Below are positions 1-10,240 of a stretch of 64,000 nucleotides of DNA, piece after piece (positions within the stretch are counted from its first letter, which is position 1; each line of letters starts with the position of its first letter). The notes under the pieces were generated by a model, which saw nothing but the letters and a program-made list of their open reading frames with translations, was not told where the DNA came from and made no database searches. Source of the stretch: Lolium rigidum (Eukaryota > Streptophyta > Magnoliopsida > Poales > Poaceae); the NCBI RefSeq assembly GCF_022539505.1, contig NC_061514.1, forward strand, positions 41,962,869 through 42,026,868. The letters are read 5' to 3'. A program made the position numbers and the translations under genes.

Positions 1-142
1 CAGCTAGATTTTATGTTCAGTTAAGTTCTACATCGTTTAATTTGCATCGTAATTCATGTTAGCTATCAGTTGCAATATAGTAAGTTGCAATTAAGATTTG
101 ATGACATCATCTGACTAACTTTCACACTCCTATACTCGCTAC

Positions 143-531
143 CGACTCGTGTTTGCTGGAGTTGTAGTTATCTATCTATCCATACCAAAGGGAAAAGCAT
201 TTGACTTTTCGACATGAGGGGCTTAATAATTTAAATTTATGAAGGACATATGAAGTTGGCCGTTGGGGGATACCTTACCTTACAGTGGGGCCAGGCTAAA
301 TAGGTTTTTTTCTTTGAGATGGCTAAATAGGTTTGTGGTGGTGTGATAGTCGGCGACATCACACCTGACAAGTGGTTCATCTTTTTTCTCGGCCGAGGCC
401 AATCTAATCATTGTGCATTTGCGTTTGCTTGGAAAGGAGGACACCCACTACGGTGCATGAACGTACGACGCTGCGCCAGCGTGGCCTCACTCCCTGGTTG
501 CAAATTGTCCTCTCATGATGCAGCTCTTTAC
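143..531. repeat. Copy 1 of a dispersed duplication (partner 13251-13583)
   Basis: This block and 13251-13583 share the same order of motifs: a CGACTCGTGTTTGCTGGAG-like start, TTTGACTTTTCGA, CATACCTTACCTTACAGTG-like, TTTGTGGTGGTGTGA, a CATCACACCT segment, CCAATCTAATCATTGTGCAT and GGTGCATGAACGTACGACG. By eye the identity is roughly 80 percent with several small indels. No conserved reading frame explains it, so it looks like duplicated non-coding (perhaps gene-flanking) DNA. A 107-residue open frame crosses it but is not preserved in the other copy. The near-identical sequence AATATGGTCCT(G/A)GGCAT(G/A)CAGGC lies at 588-610 here and at 31848-31870 beyond the Harbinger-like element that sits next to copy 2. 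Confidence 0.75.
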
Positions 532-640
532 ACCCGGCTTCAGTGTCTAAGTACGTACCACCGATTGCCTGATGCGTTATCAGCAAACAATATGGTCCTG
601 GGCATGCAGGCAATGTCCCCCGGTGAGTGCATGCGTTTGA

Positions 641-1200
641 GACTACTCATAATGGGAGTAACATAGCTAGTAACATCACACACTCCAAAGTATTTTGGTG
701 ACATGGCATGATAATAAATGAAAAAGGTGAGTGGAGTGGTAACTAGCTATGTTAGAGCAATTCCAATAGTATAGCCAACTGTTGGCTATAACAAGATGCT
801 ATGTCATTTGTAGTCACCATATAGCTAACATGTATAATAGTTGGCTATAAGAATGGACTACTTTACTAACACATGGCCCACCTTTCACTCTCACAAAGTG
901 CCTAGGAGCACGTGCAAGAGCTGGCTATTGCATAGTAGCCCACCTCTCTTCTCTCTCCTCTTCTCTCTCCTCCAACTCATCTAAGATATATTATTTAATG
1001 TCTTATAGCCAGCTGACTAGACTCTATTGTACTTGCTCTTACCATAACATCACACTTCTCAAGAGAAGATGAGTCTACAATCTAATAAATATAGCATGCA
1101 TGATACCACATATAAGTAACTATCCACTATGGAGGTAGTAACATAGGGTAGTAACATGCACCATGTTACTACTCTATGTTACTCCCCACTATGACTAGTC
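641..1200. mobile_element. Tourist-like MITE, interrupted by a second MITE
   Basis: The ends are inverted: GACTACTCATAATGGG on the left and CCCCACTATGACTAGTC on the right. A 3-bp target duplication TGA flanks them (638-640 and 1201-1203). The body has no coding capacity and carries the repeated motif GTAACATAG/CTATGTTAC near both ends. The same terminal motif, with a TTA duplication, bounds the element at 60175-60381, so they are one family. A 3-bp duplication fits the PIF/Harbinger (Tourist) group; the exact family name is not assigned. Without the nested element at 755-1038 it would be about 270 bp. Confidence 0.8.
755..1038. mobile_element. Second Tourist-like MITE nested in the first
   Basis: The 284-bp element starts GAGCAATTCCAATAG and ends CTATTGTACTTGCTC, an inverted pair. 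It is flanked by TTA on both sides (752-754 and 1039-1041). Just inside the ends, TATAGCCAACTGTTGGCTATA and TTATAGCCAGCTGACT form a further partial inverted repeat. It has no coding capacity. The surrounding MITE (641-1200) closes cleanly when this element and one TTA are removed, so this is the later insertion. Confidence 0.85.
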
Positions 1201-1276
1201 TGAGGAGTTAGTGGTGAGTGTGACCATCACGTTGGGTCTATATAAGATCATGTAATCACCATGCTTATTATATTAG

Positions 1277-1469
1277 CAAGGGCTGAGCCAGCTTACAAAT
1301 AATGGGTGTACATAGACACCTGAAGTTACATTTTTACTCATATTTCTTACTCCATATTTATTTGATGTATACTGCTCTGTGTTTAAATTAGATATAGATA
1401 TACAAGCTGCTGCCAAAAAATAATGGGTGTACAAATGTACACCCATGTACTGATCTGGCTCTGCCTACG
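1277..1469. mobile_element. Short hAT-type MITE
   Basis: The left end CAAGGGCTGAGCCAG and the right end CTGGCTCTGCCTACG are inverted, sharing the core GGC(T/A)GAGCCAG that is common at hAT MITE ends in grasses. The flanks TATATTAG (1269-1276) and CTTATTAG (1470-1477) look like an 8-bp target duplication with two differences. The interior has an AATGGGTGTACA motif repeated near both ends and no coding capacity. Confidence 0.6.
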
Positions 1470-1905
1470 CTTATTAGAGAGATTGAGAAACAAAGTGAGG
1501 TGAAAACGTTGGGCTGTGTGAGACAGTCCGGCACCAAACGATTCTGTTAGAACTAATCATACATAATGTTCAACTGGCCCCTCTTAAGCTATTTTCCTAG
1601 CTCCGGCCTTGCATGTAGTAGTAGTCTGTAAGTCCAAGTTAATCACATGGCACATCAAGCGGATCGGCAGCTAGAGATGCACACGGTTAGAGTGTGCAGC
1701 GGCGCGAATTGATCGGCAAGCCAGTGTGAAGTGCAAGTACATGCTGTGAAAATGTGGCGTGCATGTACTTGGTACTGGCCTAGCTGTGGTCATCCATGCA
1801 TGAGTCTAGCCTGGATGTACTGGCCTAGTTGAGGTGAGAATAGGCAAGTGATAATTCATGTGCGTACATGCAGGTCTGTGGAGTGATTGGTGAATTAAGC
1901 CGTTA

Positions 1906-2245
1906 GGGCATCTACGCATATTTATATCCGTTTGCGTCGGGCGCGGACACAAAAAACGTCCGCATGTCCGCATGCGTCTGCCCCTTTTCCAGCGACAGAG
2001 ACACATTTATTTGACCGCATGCGTGATTAGACAGGAGAGAGAGAGAAAGATTCTATTTGTGTGGCTAGGAATAACCGCATGCGTGATTAAAGGAGGAGAG
2101 ATGGTTACATGCAAACCAAACGGACGCGTTCCTGGTGCATATTTGGTCCACGTTTGCGTCAGGACGGACACTGCAGACGTTTTGCGTCTAGCCGCTGGAG
2201 CGCATTTTTTGTCCGCGCAGACGCAAACGGACGTTGGAGATGCCC
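1906..2245. mobile_element. Harbinger-type MITE with GGGCATCT ends
   Basis: The left end GGGCATCTACGCATA and the right end ACGTTGGAGATGCCC are inverted, followed inwards by TCCGTTTGCGTC and GACGCAAACGGA. The target duplication is TTA on both sides (1903-1905 and 2246-2248). A CCGCATGCGTGATTA motif is repeated in the centre (2014 and 2075 regions). The short open frames on both strands here are by-products of the palindrome and are not genes. Confidence 0.8.
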
Positions 2246-2248
2246 TTA

Positions 2249-3540
2249 AGGCATCATCAGTGGCCCGATGCAAAAAAAAAAAGCCCGAATTGAAGGTATC
2301 AACATGAACATATCATTAGGAAATAGAGACAAATTAGGTAACCAAATCTAAGAGGCAGGGACATGAGTAACATATGGTAGTAGGCAACGATCTTAGGCAA
2401 CATTTTTTCCATCTCAACTCTTTGGTAGCAAAAATATCCTCATCAAATATTTAATTGAATTCATAAAAAATAATCAGCTTGAAATGTTCATCAGAACATT
2501 TAAGAATATGAACACATCTTGATAAAATTAAATCTTAAGTAGCATGAGTGAGCTAGCAAGACCATTTCTAGCCCACTGATCCAACCAATATCCTTTCCAA
2601 GCCATTGGAATCAATTTCACTAGCTCATTATAAAAATATATCACAAAAGTCCACTTGTCACTATCTAAATTGAACATTACGACAAAAAAATAAGTTAACC
2701 AAACCGACATGCCTAAAATGGCAAGTCACCAGTGAATGTAGGGGGCGGGGGGGGGGGGTTGCGACCACGGTTCGATGGGGTAACAACCTCAGACACACAA
2801 GAGATATACATGTTCATGCCCCGGCTATAGCTTGTTGGTTAAAAGCCTACGTCCTGGTGGTGTTTATGGAATTATATGTGTGAGGTGCTGGTGGTGTTTA
2901 TGGAATTATATGTGTGAGGTGCTGGTGGTGCCAGCTTCCGAGAAGCCGACTAAGGCATGTTCTTCCCTGTCGGGCAAGAACTGACTATCCAGTAGGATTA
3001 AATGTTTGGTCTTGGTCGGCTTTGTCCCTCCCCTTGTGTTAGAGGATCCTATTTATACTACGAGGGAGTGGCCTCACTCGTGAAAGAGAGGAGGCCACAT
3101 CCCTATCGTACGGAGACCCATGGGTCCAGGTATGTGCCCCATACTTAGACGGGACGGTTGTACGTCCAGGCGTCACGACCCGATCATACTGATGTAACAA
3201 TGTTGTTGTCATAGGTATGGGGAGGTTCCTTCCCCATTCGTGATTGCACGGGACAAGACCGAAGAGGACATAGAGCCCTTCTTAGCTCTTTTCAAGATGA
3301 TCTAGTGATGACCCAGCCGTCACACGGTCTTTGTGTGATCTTCTGCTGTTGCTCTTCTTAACGTTTTACATTTCCTCCTCCGTGATGATGGTGAAGCATG
3401 CATCTTCTTCCTATTGGCTTCCGAGAGTCTGGCGATGAGCTTGTGGCACCATCTTATAGTCTATTATTGATGGAACTCGGGGTACCTCGTGGCTACACGT
3501 TCCCCGTCAACCAGAAACCAGTGTTGTGAGTCAACTAACC
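2249..3540. other. No gene recognised; low-copy or decayed repeat DNA
   Basis: No convincing coding region or element boundary was found. The stretch holds an almost pure G run at 2741-2758, which could form a G-quadruplex, and a 34-bp tandem duplication (listed separately). The segment at about 2810-3500 has the look of decayed LTR sequence (a TATTTATA-like box near 3049, GC-rich downstream), but no TG...CA ends or target duplication could be matched. Confidence 0.4.
2854..2930. repeat. 34-bp tandem duplication
   Basis: The unit begins CTGGTGGTGTTTATGG and repeats exactly with a period of 34 bp (starts at 2854 and 2888), followed by a partial third start at 2922. Confidence 0.9.
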
Positions 3541-3660
3541 ACTAAATTCATTCCTCCTGGTACATAGAAACAACACAGAGAGGCGTTATAGAACGGTAGG
3601 AGGACATTGGTCACCTGAATGCATGGCAGAGGTGTTAACAGCACAGAGCTTCGACCATCC

Positions 3661-3668
3661 TATAAATA
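3661..3668 (+). promoter_or_regulatory. Candidate TATA box upstream of a short ORF
   Basis: TATAAATA is a canonical plant TATA box. It lies 139 bp upstream of the ATG at 3800, with a purine-rich leader (GGAGGAGAAGG and related) in between. The spacing would allow a transcription start near 3690-3700. This is a sequence match only. Confidence 0.4.
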
Positions 3669-3799
3669 GCGCAACTCTCACACCTGGAGCGCACAGCTGA
3701 CTCACAGTCCTTAGAGTAGAAACACACACTCTAGAGCTAGAAGCTGGAGGAGAAGGAAAAGAAGGAAAAGCAGGAAGCAAGCAACAAGTTTTAACAACA

Positions 3800-3883
3800 A
3801 TGAAGAGGAACACAACACAACTGGGAAATATTAAGCCCCCGAGCACGAGAGAAGACCTAATTTCCTTGTACATGAGAGACTGA
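3800..3883 (+). CDS. Candidate 27-residue peptide ORF with its own TATA box
   Basis: The frame starts at an ATG in the context AACAACAATG, a good plant initiation context, and ends at TGA 3881-3883. It encodes 27 residues, beginning MKRNTTQLGN and ending LISLYMRD, with a central charged STREDL segment. There is no signal peptide and no cysteine. I do not recognise the peptide. The support is the arrangement: TATA box, about 130 bp of purine-rich leader, then the first ATG of the presumed transcript. It could be a genuine small peptide gene, the first exon of a lost gene, an upstream ORF, or chance; nothing downstream resembles a main coding region. Confidence 0.25.
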   Translation: MKRNTTQLGNIKPPSTREDLISLYMRD

Positions 3884-4479
3884 ACGACGTAAACCTTTGA
3901 AAATAATTATAGAATTATTTTTCCCAATTTCATCAAATTTATCAGAATTCTGATTTCAGTTAAGTTTTGTCCGAGTCAAAAAAAATTTAGAGAAAAATAT
4001 ATTTCGGAAAATATGTTGAGAATTTCAGTCCCAGGACGTGATGCTGCGCGCAGCTCTCCATGCCAGGGGGAAAAAACGTTGAACATCAGTCGAAAATTCA
4101 ACGGGATACTAGTATCATGGCACATACCGTTTTCCGAGTCAAGCGCAGCATAAAGGCAATCCCGTGTTTATTCAGCGCGTGCTTGACCATGCTAATTCGA
4201 TGGGCAGCGCTCAACGTCGGGCGACGGATGGGAGCTCAATAATCGGTCGTCCTCCGCGCCGTACGTTCGCCATCGGACGCTCAGAATCAACCGCGGTGTA
4301 TGTTTTGCATTTTGCCCCTCAATTATCTGAGACTCAACCCGCAGTCCCAATCTCTCCATATAAAACCAAATGGTATCTTGCAATTTAACCCCCTCAGTTC
4401 TTGCAAAATCAACCCGCAGTCCTATGTTTCTCCTCTTAAACCAAAATGATGTATAACTTTGACTCCGTCATCTCAATAT

Positions 4480-5370
4480 TTACAACAAATATGCTATCTT
4501 ATTACAACAATAAAATTCACCCGTGTATACAAAAAAAAATTCTATCACAATAAAATGTCCCGGCATTTCTACAAAAAATAATGTTACAATAAAGTGATTA
4601 AACCAACAATTTATTCTGCATATCGATTTACAACAAAACTTGCAAACACTATTCACAAAAAGCCGTAGACAATTACAATAAAAATCTATATGCCACCGTG
4701 CTGATTTGTCCCTAGGGTAGAGGGTGTTACAATAAAAATAATCACCCCGTATACAAAAAAGATATTCGTTTACAACAAAAAGTCACAACATTTTTAAAAA
4801 ATAATGTCACAATAAAGTGGTTAAACCAACAAATTGTTTGCTGGAGATCGATTTACAACAAAAGTAGCAAATATTATTAACAAAAACCGAAGTCTATTAC
4901 AATAAAAATCCATATGTTTACAAAAATAGAAAAGAAAATATTAATTTGCTACATATTGAATTACAACAAAAGTCACCAACTTCTTTTACAAAAATTCACA
5001 GACGATTACAATAAAAAAATCAATATGTTTGCAAAATGATGGAAAGTGGTCAAGCGACATTTAATTTGCTACAGATTGAATTACAACAAAAGTCACAAAC
5101 TCTTTTTATAAAGGTGTCGAACGATTACAACAAAAGTCTATATATTTGCAAACACTGCAAAGTGGTGAATTAACAATTAATTTGCTACATACTGAATTAC
5201 AACAAAATTCACCAACTATTAATACAAAAGTCAAAAACGATTAAAACAAAAAAAAATATGTTTGCAAAACACTGCAAAGTGGTCAAGCAAATTTTATTTG
5301 GTACATATTAAATTACAACAAAAAACACCAACTATCTTTACAAAAAGTCACACATGAATACAACAAAAAT
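4480..5370. repeat. Diverged AT-rich tandem repeats, period about 115 bp
   Basis: An anchor (GAATTACAACAAAA or GATTTACAACAAAA) recurs near 4630, 4850, 4960, 5077, 5192 and 5309. Each is followed by a CACCAAC/CACAAAC motif, an ACGATTACAA(T/C)(A/A)AAA motif and ATGTTTGCAAA. The spacing in the last five units is about 111-118 bp. The units have diverged by many substitutions and small indels. The array ends about 220 bp before the Helitron-like hairpin at 5587-5613 and may be the interior of the same element. Confidence 0.65.
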
Positions 5371-5586
5371 CAGATGCAAAAAAAAGCAAAGCAGTGCACC
5401 AGCAAATTGGTCTCTATGTGTGTTCAGTGCTGGGCCAAATGGACGAACACGAGATGGGCTATGCGGGCGAACTGCTAATGGGCCAAATTCCAGGCAAGCC
5501 AACGAGCCGTGGGCCCAGCTGCGACGCGGAAAAGAGCGACCGGCCCGGTGTGAATGCAACGTGAGCGCGTGGAGCGAGAGCAACCG

Positions 5587-5630
5587 ATCGGGCGACGGGA
5601 TCGGTCGCCCGATTAGAAGTGTTTTCCTAA
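5587..5630 (+). other. Helitron-like 3' terminus (hairpin plus CTAA)
   Basis: A perfect 10-bp stem, ATCGGGCGAC at 5587-5596 and GTCGCCCGAT at 5604-5613, encloses a 7-base loop. CTAA follows at 5627-5630, 13 bases after the stem, and the next base is T. A GC-rich hairpin shortly before CTRR, next to T, is the signature of Helitron 3' ends. No matching 5' TC end was identified, so the length of the element is unknown. No Rep/helicase coding sequence is present, so it would be non-autonomous. Confidence 0.4.
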
Positions 5631-5634
5631 TTCG

Positions 5635-6280
5635 ATACATCTCGTCTGCTCGCGTGCGCGTTGCACCAGGACTAGATATATGGGAGTAGTCGTTGTAATT
5701 GAATAGCGCGCGGGGCCCTGTCCGCATATGTCATCGGCGGCAGCGCACACAGAGTACGTTCGTTTGGTGGTGGACGTAGTGATTTGGCCAACCGTGCGCA
5801 CCGACATGAGATATGTTCCACGAGAACTATAGCGGGGGCGGCTAGGTGGCTTGGTGACGCGCGTCGACGCGGACGTGGACGTGGACGTGGACGTGGAGGC
5901 TTCCCTCCTTGGCCACGGCATCCACCGCATGTCTTCATCCACTTCCCGCAGGAGCAGGAGTATATCCGGACAAGCTGAGACGGAGACGTCAACTTGGCTG
6001 CTTGCCAGCGACGGCAACGCCCGCCCGTCCCGACTGTGTGGTGCTAATCATGCACCATCCCTAATGACGTCCACTGCAAGGTGATCAGTACCGCCAAAAC
6101 TTTCTATCCTGCTGCCGCACCGGCACCGCATCTTCGTCCCCTCCGGTGGCCTAAGCTAGCTGCTGACCCTGGCGCGTGGGTCTCCAGGTGGGTGCGCCGC
6201 AGGGTCCACGTGTGTGATCGAGGTGCTCGTGCCGCGATATGGCTCCGGTCGGTGGATGTATCTTACGGTACGGGTCGGAC
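5635..6280. other. GC-rich stretch with no recognised gene
   Basis: Several open frames cross this stretch on both strands, but none shows a known domain and they overlap one another. A hexamer microsatellite (GGACGT repeated about five times) at 5871-5900 produces the arginine- or aspartate-rich translations. Nothing else was recognised. Confidence 0.4.
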
Positions 6281-7149
6281 CAGGGCCGGTCCTGAGATTT
6301 CGGAGGCCCAGGCAAAACTAAAATTTTGGGCCCTTCTTACTATTTTTTTCCGCATGTTTGAGATGATTAAAAGTAAATACTTATACACAATTTCAATATT
6401 CATATAAAATAATGTTTACATGATACCTTAAATTTTCTCCGCCAATTCTTAGAAGCAAAGTCCGTGATGATGGAATCAATATCAAACTCAAACTCATCAA
6501 TTAACTTCTTGTTGATGTATAGAGTTACCAAACCAGTTAAACCTGCTCCTAAAAATAAGAACAACAACTGCTAATCAAAATTCAGAACCCGAATTATAGG
6601 CGAGCATATAGTAGAATTCCAAGAGAACTGCAGCGGACGTTTTTACCTTCTATCTTACTCTAATACACAGATTGGATAATTGCCTGATTGACGACGGCCG
6701 GATTGGGACTGCCAACTGCGACGGCCACTGGTCGGCGGACTAGCAGGCATCACCATAGTCCGCAGGAGGGCAGCAGCCAGCTGATCGTCTCGCGGTCGGT
6801 CCGTCGTGATCGGCGAGAGCGAGGGCAGGAACCAGGCGGCCTGGGCGATAGTCACGAACCGAGAGAGGACAGGTAGGGAATCGAGGCGTCGGGCTCAGGC
6901 AAATTGGCGATGTTTCACATATCGATAGATGGAACGGATTTCAGGCGCTGACTCAAGTCGTGACTGGGCAGCCAGTTTGGAAACCAATAGGAAAAGAAAA
7001 GATCCAACTGTAGACCAAGCCCATCTAAAATCGTAAAACCGCTCTTTTTTTTCTGCAATGTATAGTAAGCCTATATAGAAAATATGGGCTCCCAATTTTT
7101 CTGCACCCGGAGCGGCCGCCCCGCAGGACCCTCCCCAGGGCCGGCCCTG
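6281..7149 (-). mobile_element. hAT-superfamily transposon, non-autonomous
   Basis: The left end CAGGGCCGGTCCTG and the right end CAGGGCCGGCCCTG are inverted. The flanks GGTCGGAC (6273-6280) and GGTTGGAC (7150-7157) form an 8-bp target duplication with one difference, as expected for hAT. Inside, on the minus strand, is a remnant of the transposase C-terminal dimerisation region (6411-6550). At 869 bp it is far too short to encode a full transposase of 600 residues or more, so it is a deletion derivative. Confidence 0.8.
6411..6550 (-). pseudogene. hAT transposase C-terminal fragment
   Basis: Read on the minus strand, this stretch encodes a segment with the pattern LTGLVTLYINKKLIDEF followed by D-I-D-S-I-I-x-D-F-A-S-K. 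It resembles the hAT dimerisation domain, where a short I/L-rich helix is followed by a conserved D-x-(I/L)-I-x-x-F-A-S-K motif. The fragment is about 45 codons, has no start codon, and lies inside the hAT terminal repeats, which agrees with the superfamily call. Function is lost. Confidence 0.55.
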
Positions 7150-7267
7150 GGTTGGACAGACGGGATGTGCGGGGTGGGAGGAGGTCGGTGCCACCAACCG
7201 TGGATAGGAACGCCACGTGTTGATCCAGCATAGTGCATGGCCAGGCGGGCGGGCCATGGCATGGTTA

Positions 7268-7896
7268 GTGCATCTCCAACGAGACAGCGAGGCAGGCTAA
7301 ATAGTTTATTTTGTCTGTTTAAATCGCGTCGCGGATGAAATTTGTGCCGCTGTCCGGCCGGCCAGGCTAGGGCGCCTAGAGGCTCATCTATTCGATCCGG
7401 TGTTTGGCAAATTTTATAAAAGAGATTTGCATATGTATTTGGAACAAATTGCCTTGAAGCAAATTGGTAAGAACTTACCAAAAGCATAGTCAAAGACTAC
7501 ATCGTCTTCATCTTGCTCGCTCTTAGTCATCCTCGTCGGTGTGGTAGTAGCGGCGGCACATCCTTTATTATTGCCACTCGGGCAGCGCGGCCAGAGCAGA
7601 AGCGCAGGCGTCGAACGGCACGGGCAGCTTTAGTCTAAGCCTAGTTACATTGATGGCTATAGCAAGAAGGTTGTTGGGCCGCTGCAATGCGGGCCCTCGT
7701 TTCAGGCGGGCAGACACTAGGAGGAGCTTTTTTCACGTCGACGCATCGGTTTCTCAAATTTGATGGCCCGATAGGTCATGCTAGACGGGTCGATCCTTTT
7801 GGATCACCCTGCTAAATCATGCGCGACCGGTCCGTCTGTCTGTGCAGACTGTTTCGGACATGCCAGGACTCGATGGATCGACCTGTTGGAGATACA
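7268..7896. mobile_element. Candidate Harbinger-type MITE, eroded right end
   Basis: The left end GTGCATCTCCAACGAG, preceded by TTA (7265-7267), is inverted relative to CTGTTGGAGATACAC at 7882-7896. This resembles the GGGCATCTCCAAC ends of the element at 1906-2245. The right target duplication is not clear: TTA occurs only two or three bases further on. The interior has no coding capacity that I recognise. Confidence 0.35.
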
Positions 7897-9074
7897 CCTT
7901 TACAATAGATACTTCGAAGCCGGGTCACACTGAAAGTTGGGTACGCCTATGTGTGCACCAACTGAATCCACAGACTAAATAGGAGCAGGAGTATGGATGA
8001 GGGAGTAGAGTTCTGGTAGAAACAGCGCAGCCACTGCAACGACTTCTTGCCGTCCGTGAATTTTGTCGGTGATGCCTAATTTAAGTTCTAGGTGTGCCTA
8101 CGTAGATAAATGAGGTGCTACTAGTGAACAGTTTTTTTTTTTGGGTACTAACTACAGAACAACAACAGGTAAAAGATAAGAGCACACTTCACAAATGCGG
8201 CCTTTTAAAGAACCCTCATGACACACATAATGTTCATTTCGTATCCGACATGTAAGAACGCCGACGTCCCCAAAAAAATTGACCGTCCGTAGGCACTTCA
8301 TCGACTGTGCTTACTTTTTTCTTGCAAACAGTTTGTTTCTTCTAAAATGTATGTGTGTATGATGTTTTTACGCTTTTTTATATATCTTTTCCGGTTGTTT
8401 AGCTGCCTTCCCGTAACCCCGAATCGTCTATAAATTTAATGAGCGCGATGGGTAGCTCTTAACTGCAAAATTTGCTTGACAAACGATGACCCGCCACCAT
8501 AAATATGTGCCGACCATCGAAGCACTAACCGTGGATAGAGCAGGCTCAAAGAACTTCCACTCATTATGCATTGCCGCCTAGTCAAGTCCCGGCAGTCCTC
8601 TTGTTACCTCGTGAAAGTGGCCACCCTCCTCTACCCAATTTGTGAGGTCGTCCGTGGAGGTGTCAGACTGGTTGGAGATCTCCTTTGTGTCATGGCGCTG
8701 TCAACTATGCCCAATGCATAGCGTGGGGGGCTTCGAGGCTATTTTCGATGACCGCTCCAAGGCATATATGCTATAACGAGTGATAGTATCGTTCAAGAAG
8801 AAGGCCAACCTGAAAGTGACAAAGACCCCAAGCCGAAGCGAAAAATGTGCAGAGCCAAGAGTAGCGCCGCCGGGTTAAGGCATCAAACTTTGGCAAAGGC
8901 CCTGCTGTCCAGAAGGTCTCTTAGTTGAATTATTTATTTGTTTTCTATATATAACATGGGCCAAAAATCTTGATCATGAGCCCTCGAAATATTAACTGCC
9001 TCGTACTTTTGTTGGTCTTGTGTAACTAAAATGTTTGATTTTGATATATAAATATTGCGAACGCCATGAACTAG
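7897..9074. other. No gene or element boundary recognised
   Basis: This is moderately AT-rich sequence with no domain-bearing open frame on either strand. A T11 run at 8130-8143 and scattered palindromes are present, but no paired terminal repeats or target duplication could be matched. Confidence 0.35.
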
Positions 9075-9360
9075 TATCTTTATCACACATCACACACAAT
9101 CTTCATACATCGTGCATGATCTTGTATGAACAAAATCGTGTACTATGTCATCCAGAACGATGGCACTATCCTTGTACCTCGCACACGGTTTTGTCGAAAC
9201 AAAACCATGTGCTATGTCATATAGACCGTGTGCACTATACTTGTACATCAACAAGTTTCTCTCCGAACAAAATCGTATGCTATGTCATATACAAAACGTT
9301 AGCACTATCATTCCACATCACACACGGTTTTGTTGGCACAAATAATATGCGATGTGTAGG
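9075..9360. repeat. Tandem repeat of about 69 bp with internal hairpins
   Basis: A core CAAAATCGT(G/A)T(A/G)CTATGTCAT recurs at 9131, 9200 and 9268, with a degraded fourth copy near 9340. Each core is preceded by its near-inverse, for example CACACGGTTTTGT then ACAAAACCATGTG in the second unit (12 of 13 positions paired). Arrays like this are often found next to CACTA termini, but no CACTAC end was found nearby. Confidence 0.6.
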
Positions 9361-9794
9361 TCTTCCTTAAATACTTGGTCTCTTCCTTTACCCTTTCGCA
9401 AAGGCTTCACATATCTCTAGCCATTACTTCGAAGCCTGTTGTCCGCAATCCTAAGAACTGGTATTGTTGGCCATTGACATGGTCTCGATAACCAATAGTG
9501 TGGTCAGGGAGCCTGCCGGATCTGACATCACTGATAACACGGACTCAACTTGCAGACTTAATTAGGGATACGTTCTAGTTTAGGGTTTGAGTTTCCGCAT
9601 ACCAAGTTACAACTATATGTTGAATGGTTGAACATCGATGTAGGGGATAAGATGAAAGAAGAGGAAAAATGCAAAGATGTTTAAATAAAAAAAGATGAAG
9701 ATGAAATTATAATTGGCAGATATTTTTCACATATAGAAGATGAAAGCAGAGGCAAACACGTTGAAGTTGAAGAAGGTTTTGACCTCTGAAGGCC

Positions 9795-10240
9795 ATGTCT
9801 AGAGTGCAATATGAGATCAATGATCAACACTATACCAAACAATATTACAAAGGGTACTAGCTGGATGATATCTATCCAAGGTGGATGACATTTGTGAAGA
9901 CAATCCCCGACCCTCAAGGACAGAAAAGGCTCACTTTGTTTCGCGCTGGAGTCTTGCAAGAAGAATGTCCAGCAAGCATTTGGTGTGGGTCAATCTCGTT
10001 TTGCCGTTGTTCGCAACTCTCCTCTTACCTAGTCTCATGAGCGGATGTGGGATGTGATGTATCCACAACATGATTATCAAGACCTATGTGAGAAATGATT
10101 ATTCGTATGATAACCAAGCTCCTCTTGCCACTGTTGATCACTATTTACCCGCGAAGTTTGCTGATTTCCTTGGCATGCAGCATGATATTCTTGACGAAGT
10201 TGTTCATCGTAAGCTGCAAAATGATCTGCTTGGTGTGTAG
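9795..10240 (+). pseudogene. PIF/Harbinger transposase (DDE nuclease) remnant
   Basis: Three reading frames in order give the C-terminal part of a Harbinger-type DDE_Tnp_4 transposase. First comes YTKQYYKGY, a stop, LDDIYPRWMTFVKTIPDPQG (9825-9920), the block around the second catalytic Asp and the FVKTI motif. Then KNVQQAFGVGQSRFAVVRNS (about 9961-10022), matching the family's (D)VERAFGVLQSRFA block. Last is a weakly conserved tail ending HRKLQNDL before TAG at 10238. It is broken by an in-frame TAG, at least one frameshift near 9941, another TAG near 10030 and further shifts. Catalytic activity is lost. No terminal repeats were matched to it. It could be the remains of an element or of a domesticated gene; the decay favours the former. 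Confidence 0.7.

Noticed and set aside
343..666. 107-codon frame in duplication copy 1 as a gene
   Set aside because: The frame is not preserved in copy 2 and runs into a MITE.
2700..3540. LTR or Mutator remnant
   Set aside because: The composition suggests it, but no TG...CA ends, terminal repeats or duplications were matched.
5613..6084. Frames around the GGACGT microsatellite
   Set aside because: Four overlapping frames on both strands, low-complexity, no domain.
9075..10240. One Harbinger or CACTA element joining the tandem repeat and the transposase relic
   Set aside because: No paired terminal repeats or target duplication could be found to link them.
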